A stretch of 14,959 nucleotides of DNA from JBEATZ01 sp041178545. Its GTDB lineage: Bacteria; Planctomycetota; UBA1135; UBA2386. The notes below the pieces were generated by a model that had not been told where the DNA came from, did no database searches, and saw only the letters and a list, made by a program, of their open reading frames with translations. Numbering within the stretch: position 1 is the first letter of the stretch; every line of letters begins with the position of its first letter. Position numbers and translations under genes: made by a program. The stretch spans positions 1 through 14,959 of the forward strand of contig JBEGVB010000160.1 of assembly GCA_041178545.1 (NCBI GenBank). Reading direction: 5' to 3'. Positions 7,968-14,859 of the stretch are shown here, piece after piece.

Positions 7968-8817
7968 CAACCGGGTGCTTCAGCAGGGAGGCGAAACGGT
8001 ATACCAGCTGGCGCATCGGATCCGGTGCACAAACGACCCGTTCCCCGGCGCGGAAACGGATCTCGTACGAAGGGCCGATCTCGCGCTCCATGCGGCAGCC
8101 GTCCACCTCCAGCCAGGCCGGCCGCGGCTGGGACGGGCACGGCACCAGGTCCAGTTCGCAGTCGAGCGCGCTGCCTGCGCTGGCAAGGGCGAGACGGAGC
8201 CGCAACCCGTCGGCACCCAGCGGTTCCAGCTGCAGCCCCGTCGCACGGGCATCCTCGTCCAGCGATCCCACGGACTGCGCGACCGAGAGCAGGTGCGACA
8301 GGCTGTCCGCGACCATCCCGCGGCCGGATTGCGAGGGCGAGAGCCGCATGCGCAACGTCCGCGCGCGCGTGCCGTGCAGCCGCGGGTGCAGCTCGTGCAG
8401 CGCAGGGAGCGTCTCCGGCCACTGGCAGTTCTCCACCAGCAGCAGTGCGGCCCGGTCGAAGCCGTCGACGAGATCCAGACCGCGGGCGGTCTCGCGGGCC
8501 TCCACCAGCGGTTTCTCGCACAGCGTCGGGAGCCGGGCCGCGAGCGCGTGCTCCAGGGCACTGGCATGGGACTCGGGCGGCGAGGCGATCACCAGTGCAT
8601 CGAGACCGAGGTTGCACAGTTCCGCGACCGATGCTGCTGCACGCACGTCGTGGCCGAGGTCCGTGGCCAGCCGGGCGGCAGCGGCACGGGCGCGCTCGGC
8701 GTCCCTGCCGCAGACGGCGGCCACGCGCACCCCGGCAGACTCCAGGTGGCGCGCGAGGAACGGTCCGAGCCCGTTGCGCGTGCGCGATGCACCGCAGATG
8801 CCGACGTGAAGATCCAC
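7885..8817 (-). CDS. Gfo/Idh/MocA-family oxidoreductase
   Basis: This 310-residue NAD(P)-dependent dehydrogenase has an N-terminal Rossmann fold: HVGICGASRTRNGLG (4-18), then VRVAAVCGRDAERA. It continues with LDALVIASPPESHA (72-85) and the CEKPL motif (100-104), whose lysine is a conserved active-site residue of the family. The C-terminal part is the less conserved alpha/beta substrate domain. It is slightly short for the family. The family oxidises or reduces sugars, inositols and related polyols; the substrate is unknown. GTG 8817-8815 is chosen because it lies just before the first beta strand and has a -10-like TACCAT 6 bases upstream; an ATG 11 bases further out is in another frame. Its 3' end overlaps the radical SAM gene, and the two probably act in one pathway with the protease downstream. 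Confidence 0.88.
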   Translation of the reverse strand: MDLHVGICGASRTRNGLGPFLARHLESAGVRVAAVCGRDAERARAAAARLATDLGHDVRAAASVAELCNLGLDALVIASPPESHASALEHALAARLPTLCEKPLVEARETARGLDLVDGFDRAALLLVENCQWPETLPALHELHPRLHGTRARTLRMRLSPSQSGRGMVADSLSHLLSVAQSVGSLDEDARATGLQLEPLGADGLRLRLALASAGSALDCELDLVPCPSQPRPAWLEVDGCRMEREIGPSYEIRFRAGERVVCAPDPMRQLVYRFASLLKHPVDDERRAESRRIRQRIRLFGDVVSRCEA

Positions 8818-8823
8818 TGCCGC

Positions 8824-8829
8824 ATGGTA
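8824..8829 (-). promoter_or_regulatory. -10-like element of the Gfo/Idh operon, leaderless arrangement
   Basis: TACCAT on the minus strand (four of six to TATAAT) ends exactly 6 bases before the GTG start at 8817. I find no convincing -35 box at 16-18 bp. It lies inside the 55-base divergent intergenic region, 7 bases from the -35 element of the opposing gene. Confidence 0.45.
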
Positions 8830-8836
8830 GGTGCGG

Positions 8837-8865
8837 GTGACCGGGGCGCGCCAGCGTCGTAGATT
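8837..8865 (+). promoter_or_regulatory. Sigma-70-like promoter of the metallophosphoesterase gene, leaderless arrangement
   Basis: GTGACC (8837-8842, four of six to TTGACA), a 17-bp spacer and TAGATT (8860-8865, four of six to TATAAT) form a well-spaced promoter. The -10 ends 7 bases before the ATG at 8873. The transcript would begin at or within a base or two of the start codon, leaving no room for a Shine-Dalgarno site. Confidence 0.6.
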
Positions 8866-8872
8866 CCGCACC

Positions 8873-10855
8873 ATGCGTCTCGCCCAACTCCTCGCCCACT
8901 GCCTGTTCCTCGTCCTCGCGGCCGCGGCAACCGCCCAGGGAACGAGTCCTGCTCCTGCGCCCGCAGACGACCGGCTGCACACGACCCGCAAGTCCGGTCG
9001 CGAACTCGTGCGGCTGCCCAAGGAGGAGGATGCCTTCGGGTTCGTGATCTTCGGCGACCGGACGGGAGGTCCCGCCGAGGGCATCAAGGTCCTGCGACAG
9101 GCGGTTGCGGACGCCAACCTGATGGACCCCGACCTGGTGATGACCGTGGGCGACCTGGTCCAGGGCTACAACGCGCGCGAGGCATGGATGGCGCAGGCTG
9201 CGGAGTACCGGGAGGCCATGTCCGCGCTGCGGATGCCGTGGTTCCCGGTGGCCGGCAACCACGACGTCTACTGGCGCGGCGAGGGCAGGCCCGCAGGCGA
9301 GCACGAGGACGACTACGAAGCCGTCTTCGGGCCGCTCTGGTACGCGTTCCGCCACAAGCAGTGCTGGTTCGTCGCGCTGTACTCCGACGAGGGCAACCCC
9401 GAGACCGGGGAGAAGAACTTCCAGAAGCCCGAGTGCCAGCGGATGAGCGAGGAACAGTTCGCGTGGCTCCAGGAGGTGCTGCAGCGCGCAAGGGGCGCCC
9501 GCCACGTGTTCGTGTTCCTCCACCACCCGCGCTGGCTCGCGCGCTACGGCGATGACTGGAAGAAGGTCCACGAGACGCTGGTGGCCGCCGGCAACGTGAG
9601 TGCCGTGTTCGCGGGCCACATCCACCGCATGCGTTACGACGGCAACCGCGACGGCATCGAGTACTTCACGCTCGCGGCCACCGGGGCGCACCTCGAGATG
9701 GACCTCCCGGTCGCGGGCTACCTGCACGAGTTCCACGTCGTGACCGTGCGGCCGGAGGGCATCCAGGTGGCGGCACTGCCCGTGGGCACCGTGATCGACC
9801 CCAAGGAGGTCACCGGCGAGGTGAGCGAGGACGCGAACCTGCTCGACGAGAAGCTCACTGCACTGGCACCGCGTGGCCTCGAGTTCGCTGCCGACGGCAG
9901 TGCCGAGGGGTTGCTGCAGATGGACTTCACCAACCCAGCGAGCAGGCCGGTCGAACTGACGGTCACGCCGCTCGCGTCCGGGGCCTGGCGATTCCAGCCC
10001 GACCACACCCACGTCGTGGTGCCGCCCGGCCAGACGACCACGGTGTCGATGGTGGCTGCGCGCGGACCCGCGGGCGGCGAGGTCCCCGACCTGCCGCGCA
10101 TCGACCTGGGGGTCGACTACCTCGGCAGGACGCTCCGCTTCACGATGCCGAAGAAGCAGGTCGACCTCGCGTTGCTGCCGCCAAGCACGCTGCCGGACCC
10201 GGGCCGCACGGGCAAGGCGGTGCTGCGCCTCGACGGCCGGTCCGACTGCCTCGAACTCCCCGACAGCCGGTTCAACCTGCCCGACGGGCCGTTCACCGCG
10301 GAGTGCTGGGTGCGCGGCGTCGACTTCAGCGGCAGGCGCGCGCTGCTCGCCAAGACCGAGTCCTCCGAGTACGGCATCTACCTCAACGACGGCAGGGTCG
10401 AGTTCAGCGTCTTCCTCGGGTCCGCCTATGCAACGGCACGCACTGCGCCAGGCCTGCTGGCCCCCGGTCGCTGGCACCACGTCGCGTGCGTGTTCGACGG
10501 CACCGAGCTGCGCTCCTACCTCGACGGCAGGCTGGTGGCCTCGGCTGCCGGCAAGGGCAAGCGCAAGACCAACAAGCTGCCGCTCTTCGTGGGTGCCGAC
10601 CCGGACGGCAAGGGCTTCCCCACCTCCTTCCTCGACGGCGACGTCGACGACCTGCGCATCCGCACGGGCGCGCACTACACGGGCGAGAGCTTCACGCCGC
10701 CACCGACCCTTGCAGCCGACGCGCAGACGATCCTCATGCTGCACTGCGACACGGATGCGGGCCCTTGGACGGTGGACAGCTCGCCGACCAAGGCGCACCC
10801 GCGCCGTCGCGGCGGCGCGAAGTGCGCGCTGGAGTCCCGCACCGCCGACCGCTAA
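8873..10855 (+). CDS. Secreted metallophosphoesterase fused to a LamG/concanavalin-like domain
   Basis: This 660-residue protein begins with a signal peptide (MRLAQLLAHCLFLVLAAAATAQG, cleavage near 22). A calcineurin-like phosphoesterase domain spans about 54-300 with GDRTGG (61-66), VGDLVQG (92-98), GNHD (128-131), LHHP (216-219) and GHIHR (248-252). The first metal motif is D-x-R-type instead of the classical D-x-H, which I have seen in family members with a GDRTGG start. A linker of beta-rich sequence follows (about 325-440). A LamG-like jelly-roll domain occupies about 447-605 (FTAECWVR, GRWHHVACVFDG, LRSYLDGRLVAS, FLDGDVDDLRI). It probably acts outside the cytoplasm on a phosphoester, with the LamG domain binding glycan or another surface ligand; the substrate is unknown. 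ATG 8873 is supported by the signal peptide and the promoter just upstream. A methyltransferase gene follows after 9 bases. Confidence 0.9.
   Translation: MRLAQLLAHCLFLVLAAAATAQGTSPAPAPADDRLHTTRKSGRELVRLPKEEDAFGFVIFGDRTGGPAEGIKVLRQAVADANLMDPDLVMTVGDLVQGYNAREAWMAQAAEYREAMSALRMPWFPVAGNHDVYWRGEGRPAGEHEDDYEAVFGPLWYAFRHKQCWFVALYSDEGNPETGEKNFQKPECQRMSEEQFAWLQEVLQRARGARHVFVFLHHPRWLARYGDDWKKVHETLVAAGNVSAVFAGHIHRMRYDGNRDGIEYFTLAATGAHLEMDLPVAGYLHEFHVVTVRPEGIQVAALPVGTVIDPKEVTGEVSEDANLLDEKLTALAPRGLEFAADGSAEGLLQMDFTNPASRPVELTVTPLASGAWRFQPDHTHVVVPPGQTTTVSMVAARGPAGGEVPDLPRIDLGVDYLGRTLRFTMPKKQVDLALLPPSTLPDPGRTGKAVLRLDGRSDCLELPDSRFNLPDGPFTAECWVRGVDFSGRRALLAKTESSEYGIYLNDGRVEFSVFLGSAYATARTAPGLLAPGRWHHVACVFDGTELRSYLDGRLVASAAGKGKRKTNKLPLFVGADPDGKGFPTSFLDGDVDDLRIRTGAHYTGESFTPPPTLAADAQTILMLHCDTDAGPWTVDSSPTKAHPRRRGGAKCALESRTADR
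10836..10852 (+). repeat. 17-bp direct repeat, copy 1
   Basis: CCCGCACCGCCGACCGC ends the coding sequence of the metallophosphoesterase gene just before its TAA. An identical copy lies 84 bases downstream inside the next gene. Both encode RTADR in the same frame. Confidence 0.9.
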
Positions 10856-10864
10856 GCAGGCAGC

Positions 10865-11731
10865 ATGGCCCGCCCCTCGACCCGCTCCGGCGCACGCCGC
10901 AAGCGCCCCGTGCTCACCGCCCGCACCGCCGACCGCCACGACCTCTACCAGCGGTCGGTGCAGGACGGCGAGTTCGACGCGCGCTTCTACTCGCGGTGGT
11001 TCGAGAAGCTCACGGGACAGAAGCTGCGCCGGTTGCGCGAGGACTTCTGCGGCACCGCGCTGCTGTGCTGCCACCACATCAAGCTGCACCCGGACAACAC
11101 GGCCGTGGGCATCGACCTGCACGGCCCCACCCTCGACTGGGGACGCACGCACAACGTGGCCAAGCTGCTCAAGCCGGAACAGCAGCAGCGGCTCACCCTG
11201 CTGCAGCAGGACGTGCGCGACCGCAAGAACCCGCGCGCGCAGGCCATCGTCGCCGGCAACTTCAGCTACTCGGTGTTCCAGACGCGCAAGGACCTGGGCG
11301 GCTACGTGAAGGACTGCTTCCGCCAGCTGGAGCCAGGAGGGTTGTTCTTCATGGACGCGTGGGGCGGCGGCGAGACCTACGCCGAGCAGGTGGACCGCAG
11401 CCGGCGCAGCGGCTTCACCTACCTGTGGGACCAGAGCCACTTCAACCCGCTCACCCACCATGCCATCTGCAAGATCCACTACGAGTTCAAGGACGGCACG
11501 AAGCTCAAGGACGCCTTCGTCTACGACTGGCGCCTGTGGACCCTGCCCGAGCTGCAGGAACTCATGACCGAGGCGGGCTTCACCGACATCGTCGTGCTCT
11601 GGGAGGGCACCGACCGCAAGACCAACCTCGGCAACGGCAAGTACCGCATCACCACGCGCGGCGAGGCGTGCCCTGCCTGGGTTGCGTACGTGGTCGGCAG
11701 GAAACCCGCCCCGCGCAGCCGCAAGGGCTGA
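10865..11731 (+). CDS. Class I SAM-dependent methyltransferase of the 'EDFCGT' type
   Basis: This 288-residue protein begins with a basic stretch (1-16) and then DRHDLYQRSVQ. Its motif I is the variant LREDFCGTALL (57-67), and VGIDLHGPTLDWG (81-93) carries the acidic SAM-ribose residue. NFSYSVFQTRKDL, the LEPGGLFFMDAWGG strand and WTLPELQELMTEAGF follow in order, as in a conserved bacterial methyltransferase family known to me only by sequence. The substrate is unknown. The protein is probably cytoplasmic, with no signal peptide. ATG 10865 follows the preceding TAA by 9 bases and is in the same reading frame; AGG at 10858-10860 is a poor Shine-Dalgarno site. Co-transcription with the metallophosphoesterase is likely, although a functional link between a secreted and a cytoplasmic protein is not evident. 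Confidence 0.87.
   Translation: MARPSTRSGARRKRPVLTARTADRHDLYQRSVQDGEFDARFYSRWFEKLTGQKLRRLREDFCGTALLCCHHIKLHPDNTAVGIDLHGPTLDWGRTHNVAKLLKPEQQQRLTLLQQDVRDRKNPRAQAIVAGNFSYSVFQTRKDLGGYVKDCFRQLEPGGLFFMDAWGGGETYAEQVDRSRRSGFTYLWDQSHFNPLTHHAICKIHYEFKDGTKLKDAFVYDWRLWTLPELQELMTEAGFTDIVVLWEGTDRKTNLGNGKYRITTRGEACPAWVAYVVGRKPAPRSRKG
10920..10936 (+). repeat. 17-bp direct repeat, copy 2
   Basis: This is identical to 10836-10852. It lies in the N-terminal region of the methyltransferase gene (RTADR, about residues 20-24). Confidence 0.9.
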
Positions 11732-11756
11732 CGCGGCCGCCGCGTTGCGGCACAAT
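11728..11756 (+). promoter_or_regulatory. Sigma-70-like promoter of the carboxypeptidase-regulatory-like gene, leaderless arrangement
   Basis: CTGACG (11728-11733, four of six to TTGACA), a 17-bp spacer and CACAAT (11751-11756, four of six to TATAAT) lie directly upstream. The -10 ends 6 bases before ATG 11763. The -35 overlaps the stop codon of the methyltransferase gene (11729-11731), so this promoter is fitted into a 31-base gap. Confidence 0.6.
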
Positions 11757-11762
11757 CCAACG

Positions 11763-13613
11763 ATGCGCCTGCTCGCCCTGACCTGCCTCCTGCTCGCCGC
11801 ATCCGGGATCAGGGCGCAGGGCAACGACACGGCCCCACCCGCCACCGGGCCGAGCGCGCCGATCGTCGGGCGCGTGCTGCTGGCCGACGGCCAGCCGCTC
11901 GCCGACGCCGAGGTCACCGGCCTCTGGAACCCCGCAGTGCTGCGCCAGCTGGCTCCCGCAGGCAAGGCCACGGCGCGCACCGACGGGCGCGGCTACTTCG
12001 CCCTGTCCGTGCCACCGGCGGTCTTCGTGTACCTGTGGGCCAACGGGCCGAGGGACGAGAAGGGCACCTGCCTGACGACGTCGTTGACGTTGGCAGCAGC
12101 CGGGCAACGGCCCGAACTCCAGGCGACGGCACGCGTCCCTGCAGCGAACAGGGTGGCCGTGGCCGGGCTCGAGGGAGTGGCGGACCTCGGCCCCTTCTCG
12201 GTGCGCATCGTGCCGGTAGCCGTCGTCGACCACGCGGTGACCGAGCCGCTCGCTGCAGACAGCACCTTCGTGTGCCCCCCGCTGCCCTTGAGCAACGTGG
12301 CCTTCGAACTGCTGGGCAAGGGGGACCGGGTGCTGCACACCTGGCGCCAGTACCCCCATGCGCTGCTCACCCGCTCGGGCCCGACGGCCGAGCGTGCGGT
12401 TGGTCTCAAGCTGCCGCCGGTGCAGCGGATCGCCATGAGCGCGACCACTCCCGACGGCAAGCCCGCGGCCGGGGTCGAGATCCTGCAGGTCCTTGGGTAC
12501 CTGTCGAATACCACCCTTGGCAGCCGCAACGGCGGCTACCTCGTGCCGCTCGCCACGACCGGCGAGGACGGCAAGGCCGTTGCGCTCCTCCCACTCGCCA
12601 ACAACCCGTTCGAGGCCGGATCGACCCCTAGCCTCACCTTCGTCGCGCGCAAGCAGGGCTGTGCCGACGCGCAGAGCGGTTGGTCCGGCTCGCGCTTCGA
12701 GAACGGCAAGATGGTCGAGGAGGAGAACCCGCCTGCCGAACTGCGGTTCACCATGGCGCCCGCGCGCCCGCTGGCCGGCAAGTTCACGCCAACCGACGCG
12801 CCGGAGCGGCCGCAAGGGTTCCTGCTGGAGTGGATCAGCAAGGCAGCCCGCGGCAACGGCTGGTCCCACATCCCGCGCAGCCAGTTCGTGCCCATCGACC
12901 CGAACGGTTCGTTCCGCGTCGACAACCTGCCGCTCGACGCCTACGCGCTCGAGGTCCGTGCCCCGCTCGGCGGGCGGCTGGTCACGCTCGACAACCAACA
13001 GGAGTTCCCGGCCCAGCCCATCGAGGTGGCGCTGCCGCGCATGCGCCCCGTCGAGATCCAGGTCCTCGACCGCAACGGTGGGCCGGCCAGCGGCGCGACC
13101 GCGCACCTCGTCTCGATGCTCGGCAACACCGGCTTCGCGCAGGATGGCACCTCGATGCCCTTCGCCCTCGACCCCAACGGCAGGGCGCGCATCGCGCTGC
13201 CACCGGGCCGCTGGTTCGTGGCCGTCGCAGACGCCGATTCCACCGCATGCGTCGAGGTGCCCATCGAGAACCCGCCGGCCGAGCTCACGGTGCCGATGAC
13301 CGAGATGCCGTCCCTCCGCGGACGGGTGGTCGACGCAGATGGCAACCCGGTACAGGGAGCCACCCTGCAGCAGGTCCGCAGCCGGTACGTGGGCGGGCCG
13401 CGCAGCGAGGAGGACAAGCTGCTCGACGTGCTCGGGAGCCTGACCCAGAACACGTCCATGCGAGCCACATCCGGTCCGGACGGCATGTTCGTGATGCACT
13501 TCGTCGACCGGCCGTGGTACCGCATGGAGGCCAAGGTGGTCGCGGGGGACCGGTCCAGCGAGCCCTTTGCCGTCGAGCCCGGCGAGGACGTGCTCCAGGT
13601 CAAGCTGCAGTGA
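11763..13613 (+). CDS. Secreted protein with repeated carboxypeptidase-regulatory-like (beta-sandwich) domains
   Basis: This 616-residue protein has a signal peptide, MRLLALTCLLLAASGIRA, with cleavage near 18-20. Repeated units follow with the pattern G-x-V-x-x-x-D-G-x-P-x-x-x-A-x-V and a later (S/T/D)-x-x-D/N-G-x-F/A. They are at about 34-100 (GRVLLADGQPLADAEV, TDGRGYFAL), 222-290 (SATTPDGKPAAGVEI, TGEDGKAVAL), 427-500 (IQVLDRNGGPASGATA, DPNGRARIAL) and 516-600 (GRVVDADGNPVQGATL, SGPDGMFVM). Another degenerate unit is near 340-400. This is the carboxypeptidase-regulatory/CNA-B-like fold common in secreted planctomycete and Bacteroidota proteins, usually structural or adhesive rather than enzymatic. 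No catalytic domain is visible. ATG 11763 is supported by the signal peptide and by the promoter ending 6 bases upstream. The function is otherwise unknown. Confidence 0.85.
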   Translation: MRLLALTCLLLAASGIRAQGNDTAPPATGPSAPIVGRVLLADGQPLADAEVTGLWNPAVLRQLAPAGKATARTDGRGYFALSVPPAVFVYLWANGPRDEKGTCLTTSLTLAAAGQRPELQATARVPAANRVAVAGLEGVADLGPFSVRIVPVAVVDHAVTEPLAADSTFVCPPLPLSNVAFELLGKGDRVLHTWRQYPHALLTRSGPTAERAVGLKLPPVQRIAMSATTPDGKPAAGVEILQVLGYLSNTTLGSRNGGYLVPLATTGEDGKAVALLPLANNPFEAGSTPSLTFVARKQGCADAQSGWSGSRFENGKMVEEENPPAELRFTMAPARPLAGKFTPTDAPERPQGFLLEWISKAARGNGWSHIPRSQFVPIDPNGSFRVDNLPLDAYALEVRAPLGGRLVTLDNQQEFPAQPIEVALPRMRPVEIQVLDRNGGPASGATAHLVSMLGNTGFAQDGTSMPFALDPNGRARIALPPGRWFVAVADADSTACVEVPIENPPAELTVPMTEMPSLRGRVVDADGNPVQGATLQQVRSRYVGGPRSEEDKLLDVLGSLTQNTSMRATSGPDGMFVMHFVDRPWYRMEAKVVAGDRSSEPFAVEPGEDVLQVKLQ

Positions 13614-13643
13614 GCAGCGTGGCCGGATCCCCCGCTCCCATGG

Positions 13644-13660
13644 CGCCCTGACCACGGGCG
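13644..13660 (+). terminator. Possible weak hairpin downstream of the carboxypeptidase-regulatory-like gene
   Basis: CGCCC (13644-13648) can pair with GGGCG (13656-13660) around a 7-base loop, 30 bases after the stop codon. There is no T-run and the stem is only 5 bp. The rest of the 109-base gap holds the promoter of the next gene. Confidence 0.2.
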
Positions 13661-13684
13661 GGCCCGCGATGGGCCATGCGACCC

Positions 13685-13712
13685 TTGCCCTCGCGGGACG
13701 GGCGCGGACAAT
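13685..13712 (+). promoter_or_regulatory. Sigma-70-like promoter of the saccharopine-dehydrogenase-family gene
   Basis: TTGCCC (13685-13690, four of six), a 16-bp spacer and GACAAT (13707-13712, four of six) precede the gene. The -10 ends 10 bases before ATG 13723 and 13 before ATG 13726, so any leader would be only a few bases long. Confidence 0.5.
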
Positions 13713-13722
13713 CCTCGCCCCC

Positions 13723-14802
13723 ATGATGAAGACCCTCGTGATCCTCGGCGCCGGCAAGATCGGGCGCATGGTCTGCCACCTGATGGCCACCTGTGGCGAC
13801 TACCAGGTGCGCGTCGGCGACGCAGCAGCACCTGCCGTCGAGCACCTCGCGAAGAAGTACCCTGCCGTCGAGGCCAGCGTGGTGGCCTTCGACAGCGCCA
13901 AGAGCCTCGACAAGATCCTCAAGGGTGCCTGGGGCGTGATCTCGTGCGCCCCGTTCCACTGCAACCCGCTCATCGCCGAGCGCGCGCGCGAGAACGGCTG
14001 CCACTACTTCGACCTCACCGAGGACGTTGCGGTGACCCAGCAGGTCATGAAGCTGGCGAAGGGCGCGAAGACGGCCATGGCCCCCCAGTGCGGCCTCGCA
14101 CCGGGCTTCATCACCATCGTGGCCAACCACCTGATCGGCCCGATGACGGACGTGCGCGACCTCCGGTTGCGCGTGGGCGCCCTGCCGCGCTTCCCGTCCA
14201 ACCGCCTCAAGTACAACCTGACGTGGAGCACGGAAGGCCTGATCAACGAGTACTGCAACCCGTGCGAGGCGCTGCAGGACGGCGAGATGACCCTGTTGCC
14301 GCCGATGGAGAACCTAGAGCACCTCACCATCGACGGCGTCGAGTACGAGGCGTTCAACACCTCCGGTGGCCTCGGCACGCTCGCCACGACCCTCAAGGGC
14401 AAGGCGCGCAACGTCAACTACAAGACCATCCGCTTCCCCGGCCACTGCGACCTGATCAAGCTGCTGCTGCAGGACCTGCAGATGAAGGACCACCAGCAGG
14501 AACTCGGCCGCATCTTCGACCGCGCGCTGCCCACCACCTTCCAGGACCAGATCGTCGTGTTCGTGAGCGCCACCGGCAACTACCGCGGCCGCTTCACCGA
14601 GCGCACCTACGCCAAGACCATCCTGCACAAGGTCATCGACGGCGAGAACTGGTCGGGCATCCAGATCACGACGGCCGCGGGCGTCTGCGCCGTGGTCGAC
14701 CTGCTGCGCGAGGGCAAGCTGCCGCAGAAGGGCTTCGTGAAGATGGAGCAGGTGAAGTACGAGGAGTTCCTCGCGAACCGCTTCGGCGCGCACTACGCCT
14801 GA
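13723..14802 (+). CDS. Saccharopine dehydrogenase-family oxidoreductase (possible lysine dehydrogenase)
   Basis: This 359-residue protein starts with a dinucleotide-binding fold, KTLVILGAGKIGRMVCHL, with GAGKIG at 9-14. It continues with GVISCAPFHCNPLIAERA, HYFDLTED, and PQCGLAPGF (121-129), a motif of the saccharopine dehydrogenase/lysine 6-dehydrogenase family. LTWSTEGLINEYCNPC (166-181) lies in the C-terminal substrate domain. The length fits single-domain saccharopine dehydrogenase or lysine dehydrogenase. The probable role is NAD(P)-dependent oxidation or reductive formation of an amino-acid secondary amine in lysine metabolism; carboxynorspermidine dehydrogenase is a related alternative. 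ATG 13723 is chosen (13726 is equally possible) because the Rossmann strand must start near residue 1. An in-frame ATG at 13669 would add 18 residues with no family support and would run through the promoter. A strong hairpin follows the stop. Confidence 0.87.
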   Translation: MMKTLVILGAGKIGRMVCHLMATCGDYQVRVGDAAAPAVEHLAKKYPAVEASVVAFDSAKSLDKILKGAWGVISCAPFHCNPLIAERARENGCHYFDLTEDVAVTQQVMKLAKGAKTAMAPQCGLAPGFITIVANHLIGPMTDVRDLRLRVGALPRFPSNRLKYNLTWSTEGLINEYCNPCEALQDGEMTLLPPMENLEHLTIDGVEYEAFNTSGGLGTLATTLKGKARNVNYKTIRFPGHCDLIKLLLQDLQMKDHQQELGRIFDRALPTTFQDQIVVFVSATGNYRGRFTERTYAKTILHKVIDGENWSGIQITTAAGVCAVVDLLREGKLPQKGFVKMEQVKYEEFLANRFGAHYA

Positions 14803-14813
14803 CCGCGCGCGGC

Positions 14814-14841
14814 GTGGCGCCGGGCGAGGCCCTTGCGCCAC
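14814..14841. terminator. Strong hairpin between convergent genes, likely bidirectional terminator
   Basis: GTGGCGC (14814-14820) pairs with GCGCCAC (14835-14841). Inside it GGGC (14822-14825) pairs with GCCC (14829-14832) around a GAG loop, leaving a 1-base/2-base internal bulge. The 11-bp GC-rich stem sits between the stop codons of the convergent dehydrogenase and membrane-protein genes. No T-run follows, so the mechanism is uncertain. Confidence 0.6.
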
Positions 14842-14859
14842 TCCGCAGCTGCCGTCACC

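Noticed and set aside
10853..10858. TAAGCA as another -10 element 6 bases before the methyltransferase ATG at 10865
   Set aside because: It matches TATAAT at only two of six positions and includes the upstream stop codon; the gene is more simply co-transcribed.
7967..11980. Very long open minus-strand frame (over 1,300 codons)
   Set aside because: It lies antisense to four well-supported plus-strand genes and in another frame of the Gfo/Idh gene. The translation is Val/His/Arg/Ala-rich with no recognisable domain, the usual mirror of GC-rich codon usage.
13669..13725. Upstream ATG 13669 as the start of the saccharopine-dehydrogenase-family gene
   Set aside because: It would add 18 residues ahead of the Rossmann strand and translate through the -35/-10 elements. 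Family members begin directly at the MKxLVILGAG strand.
11649..13790. Long open minus-strand frame (about 710 codons)
   Set aside because: It is antisense to the secreted carboxypeptidase-regulatory-like gene, which has a signal peptide, promoter and repeated domain signatures. The antisense translation has none.
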